Shown in pieces: positions 10,251 to 19,609 of a stretch of DNA of 64,000 nucleotides. The DNA comes from Alphaproteobacteria bacterium US3C007 (GTDB taxonomy: Bacteria > Pseudomonadota > Alphaproteobacteria > Rhodobacterales > Rhodobacteraceae): NCBI GenBank assembly GCA_034423775.1, contig CP139918.1, positions 3,558,412 to 3,622,411 on the forward strand. Reading direction: 5' to 3'. Position 1 is the first letter of the stretch. Each line of letters starts with the position of its first letter. The notes beneath the pieces are model-generated. The model was not told the origin of the DNA. It saw only the letters and a program-made list of their open reading frames with translations, and did no database searches. Both the position numbers and the translations under genes were made by a program.

Positions 10251-11027
10251 ATGCCCCAAATCACCCGTATCATCGCAGGTATGCGCAGGTTTTTTTATCT
10301 TTTTCTGGCTTTCGGTGTAAGCGCGCCGCTGTCTGCGGCCGAACTGGGCATAGACATCACGCAGAAAGGCAGTGGAGCAACCGCGCAAAACGGCATGCAA
10401 GTCAGCGTGCATTATGAAGGCCGCCTGAGCGATGGCACCGTGTTTGACGCCTCGCGTCCGCGCGGCCAGGCGTTTCGCTTTGTGCTTGGCGCCGGACAAG
10501 TCATCCAAGGGTGGGAGCAGGGTATTTTGGGAATGAAGGAAGGCGAGCGCCGAATATTAACCATTCCGCCACAATTGGGATATGGCGCGCGCGGTGCTGG
10601 CGCGAAAATTCCGCCAAACGCCACCTTGCGCTTTGAAGTGGAACTGCTGAAAACAGCTTGGCCGCCAAAATTACAGCAAGCCAGCAATCAAGATATGCAA
10701 AAGGCTCAGAAAAACGGTACGCTGATCATCGATATTCGTCGCCCCGAGGAATGGGCGAAAACGGGTATTATCGAAGGGGCCGAATTGATCACAGCATTTA
10801 CAAAATCGGGCCAGCTTCACCCAGAGTTTCAACAGAAATTCATGTCGGTGATCACCGATCGCGATACCCCGATCATGCTCTATTGCCGCACCGGCAACCG
10901 GACCACGAATTTGGGCAAGGCTTTGGTGGATCAATTGGGCTTTGCCAATGTCAGCCATCTGTCAAAAGGCATCACAGGCTGGCAGAAAGCCCAAAAGCCG
11001 GTGCAATCTTATAAGGCTTCGCAATAA
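10251..11027 (+). CDS. Exported FKBP-type peptidyl-prolyl isomerase fused to a rhodanese domain
   Basis: This 258-residue protein has a signal peptide ending near residue 30 (FFYLFLAFGVSAPLSAA) and is probably periplasmic. Residues ~45-136 form a complete FKBP domain (VSVHYEGRLSDGTVFDAS, FVLGAGQVIQGWEQGI, LGYGARGAGAKIPPNATL). Residues ~155-250 are a rhodanese-like domain with an active-site loop YCRTGNRTT, catalytic Cys212. FKBP domains isomerise X-Pro bonds during folding; rhodaneses carry sulfur on a persulfide cysteine. The start is the ATG with AAAGGA upstream. The frame is open from a TTG 21 bases earlier. A bidirectional terminator follows. Fusing these two activities in one exported protein is unusual. 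Confidence 0.92.
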   Translation: MPQITRIIAGMRRFFYLFLAFGVSAPLSAAELGIDITQKGSGATAQNGMQVSVHYEGRLSDGTVFDASRPRGQAFRFVLGAGQVIQGWEQGILGMKEGERRILTIPPQLGYGARGAGAKIPPNATLRFEVELLKTAWPPKLQQASNQDMQKAQKNGTLIIDIRRPEEWAKTGIIEGAELITAFTKSGQLHPEFQQKFMSVITDRDTPIMLYCRTGNRTTNLGKALVDQLGFANVSHLSKGITGWQKAQKPVQSYKASQ

Positions 11028-11051
11028 AACCGGCGAAAATCGGTTTTTTAA

Positions 11052-11095
11052 TTAAAAAAAGCGCGCCGGGTTTACCCGCCGGCGCGCTCTTTTGG
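11052..11095. terminator. Bidirectional intrinsic terminator
   Basis: A 10-bp perfect GC-rich stem (AGCGCGCCGG with CCGGCGCGCT) has a 9-base loop. It is preceded by seven A residues and followed by CTTTT, so it reads as a terminator on both strands. It separates the converging FKBP-rhodanese and flagellin genes. Confidence 0.85.
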
Positions 11096-11111
11096 ATTTG
11101 ATGACGTGGAG

Positions 11112-13049
11112 TTAACCGAGCAATTGCAGCACGTTTTGTTTCGCCGCATTGGCCTGCGCCATCATCGCGATCGAAGCTTGTTCCAAAATTCTGCTTGTGG
11201 TCATTCTTGACGTTTCCGCTGCAAAATCAGCATCCTGCAAGCGCCCAAGACTCATTTCTGAATTCGCCGCCACATTCGATAGGTTCGAAATCGACATATC
11301 AAATCGATTGCTTAAGGCACCAAACATAGCCCGGTCTGCACTTACCATCTGCATGGCGAGGTCGATCGAATTAATGGCTTTATGGGAATCAGTTGCAGAG
11401 GCGACGCTTAAATTGCCGCCCAAAACAATATCAAAAGTACCATCGATATTGTCAGTCAAGTTTAAGCCGGTGATTCCTTCTGCTTGTAGCTTCGCTACTA
11501 TTTGCTGTGCGGCGGCAGCAGGAGAGTCATAAGTTACGAGCTTAGCGTTTGTGGAGATGTACAAGCCATTTGCTTTTTCAATTACCGAACCTGCTTCAAA
11601 ATCCGAAGCTGTGCTGAAGACGGCAGTGGCCCCAGAAGCTGTTGCCATTGCAGTTGAAGAACCTACAAATGACTCGCCAGCAGTGAAAGTGGTTGATCCA
11701 TAGGTCAAGGAACCCGCTGTAACTAAGTATGACTTTCCGCTTGTTATCGCAACATCTTCACCACTAGTAATATTATTGATACGGCTGTCGGTAGGCGAAG
11801 TTTCATTCGTATTAGAAACTGCAGTAATCTCTACCAGAGCACTAGAACCAGAAGCTGTAACGGTAGTTGTAGAAGCCGCCAAAAATGACTGGCCCGCTGT
11901 AAATGTATCGCTTCCGTATACAAATGCGCCCTCAGTGACGAGATAGGTTTTGTCCTCTGTAATAGCAGTCGTATCTCCGCTCGCGACTGAAGTGGAGCCA
12001 AGGCTGGCATCGTAAAAAACAGATGAGTCATTGACCACCTTAAATTGCGTACCATCCGCAGCCGCATTAACATCCGCATCGGTTTTGATCGCCTTGACGC
12101 GGCCCGTGCCTGTTAAAGATGTTGTATTCGATGCAACTGTGATTATCGAGCCAAGGCCATTGGCTCCATCGTTAGAATCCGCGATCGGAGAGTTAACCGA
12201 CGCGCTGATACCGGAATTTGAGGTTGTAAAATCAGTCGTACCCATCGACGTGATATAGTATTCACCCGCGCTGAGCGCAGATGAGCCGTTAACCGCAATC
12301 GCGCCCGTATCAATAATATCGGTATCTGTCAGCGTTGTTTGTATCGACTGACCATTAATCGTCATGGTGATTTTATCATCCGCGGCAAAAGCACCACTTA
12401 AAGTTACTTTTCCATCGGTTGGGTTTATCGCAACGGCGCCACTGCCACCTGTAGCATATGTGGTTGCGATTGTTGGCACCGTTCCAGTGCCCTCAATATC
12501 CAAAGCCTCTGAGGTGATCGCATAGAAATTCACCGTGATGTTATCGCCATCATTTGGCGTCGAGCCAATTTGAAAGTTGGTTGTATACGCCTCGGTATGC
12601 GATGTTGCCAATTCATTGGCACCCCGGGCGCCGTTGAAAATGCTTTGCCCTGCCCATTGTGTACTTTGGGCAATCCGGTCGACTTCCATCGTCAATTGAT
12701 CAATTTCCAACTGAATCATATCTCTGTCTGTTGGACTATTGGTGCCATTCGCCGCTTGAATTGCCAATTCGCGCATGCGCTGAAGGATATTGGTGATCTC
12801 AACCATAGCCCCCTCAGCCGTATTGATCATCGACTGCCCATCCGTGGCGTTACGAATGGCCATACGCATACCTTGAACGTCAGAATTAATTCTTGTTGCC
12901 ACAGCCACGCCAGCCGCATCATCAGAGGCTGAATTGATGCGCAATCCAGAGGTCAGACGCTCCATAGACTGATTGAGCGTAACGGTATTTCTTTCAGAAC
13001 TTTTAGACGCCAGTAGAAAAGCTGTATCGGTTGCGATATTTAAGGCCAT
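11112..13049 (-). CDS. fliC: Flagellin with long hypervariable central region
   Basis: This 645-residue filament subunit is exported by the flagellar type III system. Conserved D0/D1 helices are at both ends: SLERLSSG-like QSMERLTSGLRINSASDDAAG at 27-47, and NRFDMSISNLSN...MSLGRLQDADFAAETSRM...QNVLQLLG at 581-645. The central ~170-550 is surface-exposed, threonine- and serine-rich, and contains two copies of a ~44-residue repeat (358-401 and 430-473, sharing TYLV/SYLV, YGSDTF/YGSTTF and TAGQSF/TAGESF). A YYITSMGTTDFT segment is at 264-275. It lies 11 bases downstream of a repeat protein, with GGGAG before the ATG. No other flagellar genes are in the window. Confidence 0.97.
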   Translation of the reverse strand: MALNIATDTAFLLASKSSERNTVTLNQSMERLTSGLRINSASDDAAGVAVATRINSDVQGMRMAIRNATDGQSMINTAEGAMVEITNILQRMRELAIQAANGTNSPTDRDMIQLEIDQLTMEVDRIAQSTQWAGQSIFNGARGANELATSHTEAYTTNFQIGSTPNDGDNITVNFYAITSEALDIEGTGTVPTIATTYATGGSGAVAINPTDGKVTLSGAFAADDKITMTINGQSIQTTLTDTDIIDTGAIAVNGSSALSAGEYYITSMGTTDFTTSNSGISASVNSPIADSNDGANGLGSIITVASNTTSLTGTGRVKAIKTDADVNAAADGTQFKVVNDSSVFYDASLGSTSVASGDTTAITEDKTYLVTEGAFVYGSDTFTAGQSFLAASTTTVTASGSSALVEITAVSNTNETSPTDSRINNITSGEDVAITSGKSYLVTAGSLTYGSTTFTAGESFVGSSTAMATASGATAVFSTASDFEAGSVIEKANGLYISTNAKLVTYDSPAAAAQQIVAKLQAEGITGLNLTDNIDGTFDIVLGGNLSVASATDSHKAINSIDLAMQMVSADRAMFGALSNRFDMSISNLSNVAANSEMSLGRLQDADFAAETSRMTTSRILEQASIAMMAQANAAKQNVLQLLG

Positions 13050-13060
13050 TTCAAACTCCC

Positions 13061-13726
13061 TTAAGCGACGAGCTTATAGAATGTTTCGTCGACGCCGTGC
13101 TCCGTTGCGAACGGCATCATCAAATGTTCTAAAATCAGCTTCTCTTGCTCGGACATAAGGTCATATACGTTTTGATCAAAATATTTACTCATGATCTCAT
13201 TGACCAAAACGACTTCAGATTCAAAAATTGCCTTGCGGTAAACAATCGCCAGAAAAGCTTCAGCAACATAAGTGGAAAAGGTGAAATGCTTCAATTTCGC
13301 GGCTTTCAAGGGGTCTTTACAGCTGCGATCTACGCGATAAAGCGTTTCAATCGCCTCATGCATCCATTCAACAGGATTGACCAATGTAACGGCTTCTGTC
13401 GGATCTTCCTGAGGCGCAGCCTCAGTTTGAGAAAACGGCACAAGAAGGTTTTGAATGACTTCCTGATCATAATCGCTCAGGGCAGCAAGCAATTCATCGC
13501 TTAAATACTCTGTTACAACTTTATGGACCAGTTCAGCCTGCTCGGTCGTGATTGCTTTTGCAGCCAAAATAGCTTCAAACGCCTCAACGACATAATGTGT
13601 GAACACAAACTTATTGAAGGTGATAGCTTCTTCCGAAGATTTTGCGCCTGCTTTGATCTTCTCAAGCGTGATCAAAGCCTCTTCCAACCACTCTTTGGGG
13701 CGTACAATTTCGACGTCTTGCTTCAT
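13061..13726 (-). CDS. Unassigned tandem-repeat helical protein co-transcribed with flagellin
   Basis: The start at 13726 is set by GAGGAAG five bases upstream. The open frame continues 26 residues higher without a ribosome-binding site. The 221-residue protein has no signal peptide and consists of two similar ~92-residue units, residues 8-99 (VRPKEWLEEAL...LLVPFS) and 116-207 (VNPVEWMHEAI...LMMPFA). Each carries matching F-F-Y-VAEAF and AI/E-V positions, joined by an acidic linker. It is predicted mostly helical. It sits 11 bases upstream of the flagellin start on the same strand, so the two are very likely translated together. It is not FlaF, FlbT or FliS as I know them. A flagellin chaperone or regulator is a guess from position only. 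Confidence 0.88.
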   Translation of the reverse strand: MKQDVEIVRPKEWLEEALITLEKIKAGAKSSEEAITFNKFVFTHYVVEAFEAILAAKAITTEQAELVHKVVTEYLSDELLAALSDYDQEVIQNLLVPFSQTEAAPQEDPTEAVTLVNPVEWMHEAIETLYRVDRSCKDPLKAAKLKHFTFSTYVAEAFLAIVYRKAIFESEVVLVNEIMSKYFDQNVYDLMSEQEKLILEHLMMPFATEHGVDETFYKLVA

Positions 13727-13925
13727 AATCTTCCTCGCAAATATCTTAGTGCTGGAGGATATACAGCAAATTATATGCCACAATGAGATTGCATTTTGCT
13801 TCACTCAAATACTTTTCTAAAAGGCCCAAACCACAGGAAAACCTAATACCTTCTAAATAAATATCTAAGTGGTAAAAAAAAATTTTGCGCTTTAAGTTCT
13901 GATAATCGGATGGCGCGAAGCCCGG

Positions 13926-15122
13926 TTACTGAGAATGCCGCTTTATAAAGAACAGCGCACCAAGCCCCATGAGTATAAACAATGCCATGGCCGAAAATGA
14001 TGTCCAACCGCCATAGGCCTCAGTGATCCAAGCGAATAGAAAAGGGCTTGAGGAATTCACGGACATACGGATAAACGCTATCCACCCCAATCTTGCCCCA
14101 AACCCTTCTGGGCCAAATAGCGCCAAAGGCAACGTGCCCATGGTGATCGTTTTAATTCCATCGCCCATCCCGTAAAGCACAGCAAAAACCATCAAACCGG
14201 CAAAGGTCGCGCCAAAGCCCAATAAGATAGAAAATCCGATCATCATCAAACCCAAAGAAATAAAACTTGTAATCAAAGGATGCAGCGCGCGGCCAAAGAT
14301 CAATTCAAAAAACCGCCCCGCCGTTTTGGCTGGCCCAATCAACGCGCCCGCGCTCACGGCGACGGCAGCGCTGTGCCCCAATGCTTCCACATTGCTCACC
14401 CAAAGCGACATCAAAGCCCCCATAATATATCCCGAAAAGGTAAAAGACAGCACCATCCAAATCATTGCCTGACGGCGGGCCGGGCCTTGTAATGGCGGCC
14501 AAGTCTCTGACCCTTCTTTGCGCTTCTCTGGGGGCGCGCAGGTTCCATTTTCCGTTCTTAGGCTGAACCAATGCGCCGGCACGCAAATAAGCAATACGCT
14601 GGCAGCATGGATTTGCCATGTCACTTGCCACCCATAAAGATTTGAAAGCGCCAGAGTCAGTGGCCAGTAAATGGTTGATGCCACACCTCCAAACAGCGTG
14701 ATCCCCGAAATTGCCGATTGCGCCGCCGGCCCGGGGCGAAGTTTTGCAATTGATGCAAAAGCCACATCGTAAAGCACAAACATTGCCGCCATTTGGGTGA
14801 GCAATATCGCAACGGTTAATCCAATCGGCCCTGTCACTTGGCTTAACCCCCAAAGCCCGCCAGCCGAGGCCACCGAGCCAAGGCTCATCACCCAACGCCC
14901 GCCGATGCGATCCACAGCAAACCCGGCCAGTATCGCGCTCAGGCCACCAAAAAAAAAGCCAATCGAGAGCAGCCCGAACACATCCGACAGGCCAAGGCCA
15001 AGCTCATCCGCCATTATGGGCAAGAGCACGGCATAAGAATAAAGCAACGTGCCATAACCCATAATCTGGGTGAGGCCCAAGCCGCAAACCGGCATGTAAT
15101 ATTTCAAAGGCCGCGCCATCAT
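13926..15122 (-). CDS. Major facilitator superfamily permease
   Basis: This 398-residue protein has about twelve hydrophobic segments in two halves separated by a hydrophilic loop near residues 185-215. The MFS loop 2-3 signature appears as GFAVDRIGGRWVM. The N terminus (GLGLTQIMGYGTLLYSYAVLLP) resembles monocarboxylate/oxalate-type and related bacterial carriers. The substrate cannot be read from sequence. It is on the same strand as, and 124 bases after, the uxaC-uxuB pair, so carriage of a uronate-related compound is possible but unproven. The first residue may be either of two adjacent methionines. Confidence 0.88.
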   Translation of the reverse strand: MMARPLKYYMPVCGLGLTQIMGYGTLLYSYAVLLPIMADELGLGLSDVFGLLSIGFFFGGLSAILAGFAVDRIGGRWVMSLGSVASAGGLWGLSQVTGPIGLTVAILLTQMAAMFVLYDVAFASIAKLRPGPAAQSAISGITLFGGVASTIYWPLTLALSNLYGWQVTWQIHAASVLLICVPAHWFSLRTENGTCAPPEKRKEGSETWPPLQGPARRQAMIWMVLSFTFSGYIMGALMSLWVSNVEALGHSAAVAVSAGALIGPAKTAGRFFELIFGRALHPLITSFISLGLMMIGFSILLGFGATFAGLMVFAVLYGMGDGIKTITMGTLPLALFGPEGFGARLGWIAFIRMSVNSSSPFLFAWITEAYGGWTSFSAMALFILMGLGALFFIKRHSQ

Positions 15123-15246
15123 ATCGCACAGCGCGTTTTTAGGGGGATAAAAGCCCAGTGCAGAAGGCGCGTCTGCCTTTCGAGAGTGCGTTTAATATCG
15201 TGTTCACCGAGCGCGCCGGCGTATTTTTGTGCTTCCTCTGCCCCTC

Positions 15247-16692
15247 TCAATTGGCTTTGCCCGCGTGCTGGCAGGCCAGCTCAACGCTTGCCAGCACACC
15301 AGAAATGCGAAGCCGGGCATAGGCCTGACGCACCCCCTGTTCAAATCGGGCATCTTGCTTCAAATCAGAGCCAAATATTTCAGCAATTGAAAGAACCGCC
15401 CCGACAGGATCCTGCTTTTGCGCGCAGGCGCTGCTCAGGCGGGGCTGCAAAGGATCGTTTATCACATAATGCACGCCTGCCTCGCTCTGCCCGTTCAAAA
15501 ACAATATCCAAGCCGCAACAACCAAACAAAGCCCGTCAATCCGCCGGTTGGCAGCTAAATTAGTGCGCAGCGGCGCCAGCACGCGCTGCGGCAGCTTTTG
15601 GGATCCATCCATGGCAATTTGTAAAGTCGCATGCGCAATGGCTGAATTACGATACCGTCGCTCGAGCGCCTGCGTATAGGCTTTTAAATCTTGGTCCGGG
15701 GGCGGCGTAAAACTGGGCCGCAATTCATGCTCCCATAAGCGCTTAATAAACGCCGCCAATGCCGTGTTTTGCATCGCATCAAAAACGGTTTCATGCCCTG
15801 TCAAAACACCAAGATACGCAATGGAAGAATGGGTTGCATTTAGCAAACGCAGTTTCATTTCTTCAAAAGAGCGAACCGAACTGGTAAACTCTACCCCAAC
15901 CAGTTCAAGGGGCGGGCGCGGCAGGTCGGCAAAATCCTCTTCAATCACCCATTGCCAAAACGGCTCATGCAAGACCGGTGCGGGATCGGGCCAGCAAGTC
16001 AATGCCGCAATATCTTCAACATCCTGCGCCGTCACGGCCGGAACGATACGATCCACCATGGTGGCAGGAAATCGTACGTTTTCTTTGATCCATTGCGCAA
16101 GATCCGAGTCAATTTTTTGTGCAAATTCCAGCACAACTGTTTGCAAAACGCGCCCGTTTTCAGACAGATTATCGCAGCTCAGGCAGGTAAAGGCGTTTAG
16201 ACCTAATGCACGCCTGTGTCGCAATGCCTGAACCAACAAACCAGGAACGGAAGACGGCGTTTCAGGCGTGATTAGATCCTGCCGAATTTGAGGGTGCTCC
16301 CAGTCAAGCCCGCTTAGCGCCGGTGAATAACAATATCCTTTTTCCGTAATCGTCAGCGTCACCATATTCAAATGCGGCAGCAGCAGCGCGTTCAACACCT
16401 CGCGGCGTTCATCTTCAAGAAAATAGACAGCTTTTAAAATGGTGATTTCTTCAACCAAACGGCGCGCTGCATCCATCTCAACCGCGTGATATCGAAACCC
16501 GTTTTGCGCCAAGAGATCGCGCACCCCTGCGCTGCGCAAACTGATACCAATCACATCCCAACCAATCGCGTGATCTGCGCCAAGTTGCGCCTGCATCCTT
16601 TGCAGTTGCGGCAGCCCAAAAGCGCGAAAAAACGCGCCCAGCCCAAGATGAACGACGCCAACGCGATCAAAATCCTTGGTAAGATCACTCAT
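15247..16692 (-). CDS. uxuB: Mannitol dehydrogenase family protein, probable fructuronate reductase
   Basis: This 481-residue long-chain dehydrogenase has an N-terminal Rossmann start (VVHLGLGAFFRAF). The conserved FPATMVDRIVPA lies at the domain interface, and the catalytic-helix motif is KLRLLNATHSSIAYLG, where K and N/H are the polyol-dehydrogenase residues. Members reduce fructuronate to mannonate or tagaturonate to altronate, or oxidise mannitol. The four-base overlap with uronate isomerase upstream makes fructuronate reductase the best reading. Exact substrate (fructuronate or tagaturonate) is not determined by sequence alone. Cytosolic, NAD(H)-dependent. Confidence 0.88.
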   Translation of the reverse strand: MSDLTKDFDRVGVVHLGLGAFFRAFGLPQLQRMQAQLGADHAIGWDVIGISLRSAGVRDLLAQNGFRYHAVEMDAARRLVEEITILKAVYFLEDERREVLNALLLPHLNMVTLTITEKGYCYSPALSGLDWEHPQIRQDLITPETPSSVPGLLVQALRHRRALGLNAFTCLSCDNLSENGRVLQTVVLEFAQKIDSDLAQWIKENVRFPATMVDRIVPAVTAQDVEDIAALTCWPDPAPVLHEPFWQWVIEEDFADLPRPPLELVGVEFTSSVRSFEEMKLRLLNATHSSIAYLGVLTGHETVFDAMQNTALAAFIKRLWEHELRPSFTPPPDQDLKAYTQALERRYRNSAIAHATLQIAMDGSQKLPQRVLAPLRTNLAANRRIDGLCLVVAAWILFLNGQSEAGVHYVINDPLQPRLSSACAQKQDPVGAVLSIAEIFGSDLKQDARFEQGVRQAYARLRISGVLASVELACQHAGKAN

Positions 16693-18092
16693 AAACGATA
16701 GGCCTTCTGGGCCAAAGAATACGCCAGGTCATAGGCCACCTGATGCGCTTCGTCTTCCTCCAGCATATGCGTGGCAACCAGGCCGGCTAGGAAACCGCAA
16801 TCGATCCGACGTGCCATATCATGGCGCGCCGGGATCGTGCATAAAGCCCGGGTATCATCGTTAAATCCAACCGTGTTGTAAAACCCTGCCGTTTCCGTAA
16901 CCAATTCGCGATAGCGCCGCATTCCTTCCGGGCTGTCATAAAACCACCAAGCCGGCCCCAATTTTAAGCATGGATAGGCCCCAGCCAAAGGCGCCAGTTC
17001 GCGCGACAGCGTGGTTTCATCCAAGGTGAAAAGGATAAGCGTGAAGTTTTTTTCATGGCCAAAGCGATCCAGCAAAGGCTTTAGCCCCCCCACAAAATCG
17101 GCTGGTTTGGGAATATCAAACCCTTTATCACGCCCGTAAGCGCTGAAAACAGTCGGAGAATGGTTGCGCCATGATCCCGGGTGCAACTGCATCACCATAC
17201 CATCTTCTAGGCTCATCCGCGCCATCTCCGTCAGCATTTGCCCACGGAAGCGCTCGGCCTCTTGCGATGAAGCCTGGCCCCGCACAACTTTATCAAACAA
17301 ATCTGCAGCATCCTGGCAAGAAAGATTTTCGGTGCGCGCGGACGGATGCCCATGATCGGTTGCCGTTGCCCCAAAACCGCGGAAATAAGCGCGGCGCAGG
17401 CGATGGGCTTGCAAATATCCCTGCCAATTCCGGGTGTCACATTCGGTTAAAATGCCCAGACGCTCTACATTTTGGACAAATCCCTTATGTTCTGGATCAA
17501 TCACATTATCGGGGCGGTAGGTGGTGATAACGCGGCCCGTCCAACCGCTGCTATGAATGCTCTGATGATACGACAGATCATCCAGCGGATCCTCTGTGGT
17601 GGCCAAAACCTCAATATTAAAGCGATCAAACAACGCCCGCGGCAAAAACGCCGGCTCAGCCAGCTTCTGAGAAATTGCATCATAAAGCGCATCGGCATTT
17701 TCAGCCGATGGGCGTTCGGTCAGGTCGAACAGTTTTTCGAATGCATATTCTAACCATACGCGGCTTGGCGTCGCGCGAAACAAGTGATAGCCGGCGCAAA
17801 ACCGGCGCCAAATCGCCCGCTTATCCGCGTGTTGATGCCCGTCCTGATCGACAAGCCCCAACTCCGCCAGCGAAGTACCTTGCGAGACCAGCATCCGCAG
17901 CACATAATGATCCGGGCTTACAAAAAGATCAGTTGGATTTTTAAAAGGTTCATTCTTTGCAAACCAGGCGGGATCAACATGGCCGTGCGGGCTAATGATC
18001 GGCAGATCACGCACGCCATCATAAAGCGCGCGGGCAATGGCACGACGCGTAGGATCAGCGGGAAGCAGAATATTGGGATCATGTAAAGGCAT
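16689..18092 (-). CDS. uxaC: Uronate isomerase
   Basis: UxaC of 467 residues, the normal length, interconverts glucuronate/fructuronate and galacturonate/tagaturonate. It belongs to the amidohydrolase superfamily, with the metal-site histidines in ISPHGHVDP near residue 35. The family motif FNDDTRALCTIPARHDMARR is near the C terminus. I place the start at the ATG giving MPLHDPNILL. The frame extends 45 bases up to a TTG with no support. The stop overlaps the uxuB start (ATGA), so the two form an operon for hexuronate use, presumably from algal polysaccharides. The lower steps (UxuA, KDG kinase) are not here. Confidence 0.95.
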   Translation of the reverse strand: MPLHDPNILLPADPTRRAIARALYDGVRDLPIISPHGHVDPAWFAKNEPFKNPTDLFVSPDHYVLRMLVSQGTSLAELGLVDQDGHQHADKRAIWRRFCAGYHLFRATPSRVWLEYAFEKLFDLTERPSAENADALYDAISQKLAEPAFLPRALFDRFNIEVLATTEDPLDDLSYHQSIHSSGWTGRVITTYRPDNVIDPEHKGFVQNVERLGILTECDTRNWQGYLQAHRLRRAYFRGFGATATDHGHPSARTENLSCQDAADLFDKVVRGQASSQEAERFRGQMLTEMARMSLEDGMVMQLHPGSWRNHSPTVFSAYGRDKGFDIPKPADFVGGLKPLLDRFGHEKNFTLILFTLDETTLSRELAPLAGAYPCLKLGPAWWFYDSPEGMRRYRELVTETAGFYNTVGFNDDTRALCTIPARHDMARRIDCGFLAGLVATHMLEEDEAHQVAYDLAYSLAQKAYRL

Positions 18093-18299
18093 CACAGCTA
18101 CCGCAATTGTTTCAATGCTATATTGCGATTGTTCCAAAACCAGAGCAAGCCCCAGTTGCGCCTTTTCACTTCCGCTCGGCCGGCGCCCTGCGCAGGCGGA
18201 TCAGAGCGGCCAATGCCGCACTGCAATAGGCGCAACCCGGTTTTCTCATTCTAACCGTGCCATCGCTTTCTAAACGACGCTCATCCGTTCTTTTGAGGC

Positions 18300-18791
18300 T
18301 TAGATCACATCCGCCAAGCGCGCGCGCACCAGCCCTGTATTCACGCCATATTTGCCCAATTCGCCGCTTAACCTTTGGTGCTCCATTTTTGGGCAGAGAT
18401 CCTGAACCACGTCAATGCCGCTTGCCTGCGCTTTGCAAGCAGTTGCTTCATGTTTCACGCCAATTTGCATCCAAATGGTTTTGAACGCGGGCCAGCAGGT
18501 CAACGCATCTTCATAAATGGCAGGCACCGCATCCGATTTTCGAAAAACCTGTACCATATCGATCGGTTGCTCAATTTGATCCATGCGCGCATACACCCGT
18601 TGCCCAAACAGCAGCTCGCCCTCATATCCAGGATTGACCGGGATAATCGTGTAACCACGCCGGCTTAAATAACGGGCCACGAAATAGCTAGGGCGAATGG
18701 CGTTAAGACTGACGCCTACCGAAACGATGACCTTGTTGCGCGCCAAAATCTTGCGCAGAAATGAATCAGAATAGGCGTGTTTGCTGTTCAT
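18300..18791 (-). CDS. CoA-binding domain protein (YccU type)
   Basis: A protein of about 163 residues made of one Rossmann-like CoA-binding domain, as in the alpha subunit of succinyl-CoA synthetase. The opening strand is KVIVSVGVSLNAIRPSYFVARYL, then GYTIIPVNPGYEGELLFGQRVY, then DMVQVFRKSDAVP. The late Cys/His positions (KTIWMQIGVKHEATACKA and DLCPKMEH) match the stand-alone family, whose role is unclear; some members bind CoA or acyl-CoA. The chosen ATG has GAGAG upstream. An earlier ATG 33 bases up has none. There is no operon link to uxaC, which is 207 bases away on the same strand. Confidence 0.85.
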   Translation of the reverse strand: MNSKHAYSDSFLRKILARNKVIVSVGVSLNAIRPSYFVARYLSRRGYTIIPVNPGYEGELLFGQRVYARMDQIEQPIDMVQVFRKSDAVPAIYEDALTCWPAFKTIWMQIGVKHEATACKAQASGIDVVQDLCPKMEHQRLSGELGKYGVNTGLVRARLADVI

Positions 18792-19104
18792 GATGCTCTC
18801 ACTCAGTGGCCGTGCTTCCAGCATCTAACAGGGCAGATGCAGCATAGGGTAATGAATGTTGCATCTTCCAGTTTGCATGCAATTGCAACCAAAAACCGGC
18901 CTCATCACCAAGGCCAAGGGTAACGCAATAAACCTGGCAGGCTCTATCTTACCGCGCAAACACTGCGCAGCTTGCGCAAAGCACTAGCCCTCGATAATTC
19001 TTCATAGACCCAAATCACACCAGCGTGAAATTTAACTTGATTGTCTTTTCTGGAAAAATTAGGCCTTTATTCAACCCCAGAACAAAGCCCAAAGGACCAA
19101 TAAA

Positions 19105-19407
19105 ATGAAAATGATGAGTATCGTCGCGGTGACACCCAAAGAAGACGCCATAGATGAAATTGCAGCGCTGATCACAGAAAGTCGCAAGGACGGCGTCGCC
19201 GGTTTAGACGTCTATAGCATTGTCCACACCCGAGACGACGAGTTGGTTATTGTAAATCAATGGGCCTCGTTGGATGCGTTTATGGATTACGTGAATGGGC
19301 CGCATAATATGATCGAATTGATTGAACATCTCTGCCTGCGATACGATGAAGAAAATGTTTGCCGCGCCTATTCGGGGGCAATCCTTGCCCAGCACAGTCA
19401 AGCCTAA
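19105..19407 (+). CDS. ABM-like dimeric alpha/beta-barrel protein
   Basis: This 100-residue protein resembles antibiotic biosynthesis monooxygenase (ABM)/YgiN quinol monooxygenase domains. The first strand is MSIVAVTP, the helix is EDAIDEIAALITESRKD, the middle strand is GLDVYSIVHTRDD, and VIVNQWASLDAFMDYV gives the usual 'W-s-aF-a' helix start. Such proteins act as cofactor-free mono-oxygenases or bind small aromatics; no substrate can be proposed. An AAAGGACC-like site lies just upstream. The preceding 280 bases hold no gene. It stands alone. Confidence 0.75.
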   Translation: MKMMSIVAVTPKEDAIDEIAALITESRKDGVAGLDVYSIVHTRDDELVIVNQWASLDAFMDYVNGPHNMIELIEHLCLRYDEENVCRAYSGAILAQHSQA

Positions 19408-19609
19408 CCCCCCTGCGGTGTCTCCAGCAACCTACCGCAAAATGTGATCAGACAAACCCTGCGGCTGATCTCTTCACGGTTTAGCCAACCCAGCCCCGAA
19501 AACAAAAAGCAAACCGGCCAGTAAATATTTGCGTAGCGCTGTATAAAAGACAGGTATTTGCTCTGCATCATGGCCGCGCAGCCCCAAAGCACTCGCGGTA
19601 GATTTCGGA

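Noticed and set aside
14305..14895. 196-residue minus-strand frame
   Set aside because: It lies in another frame inside the MFS permease gene, whose twelve helices are clear.
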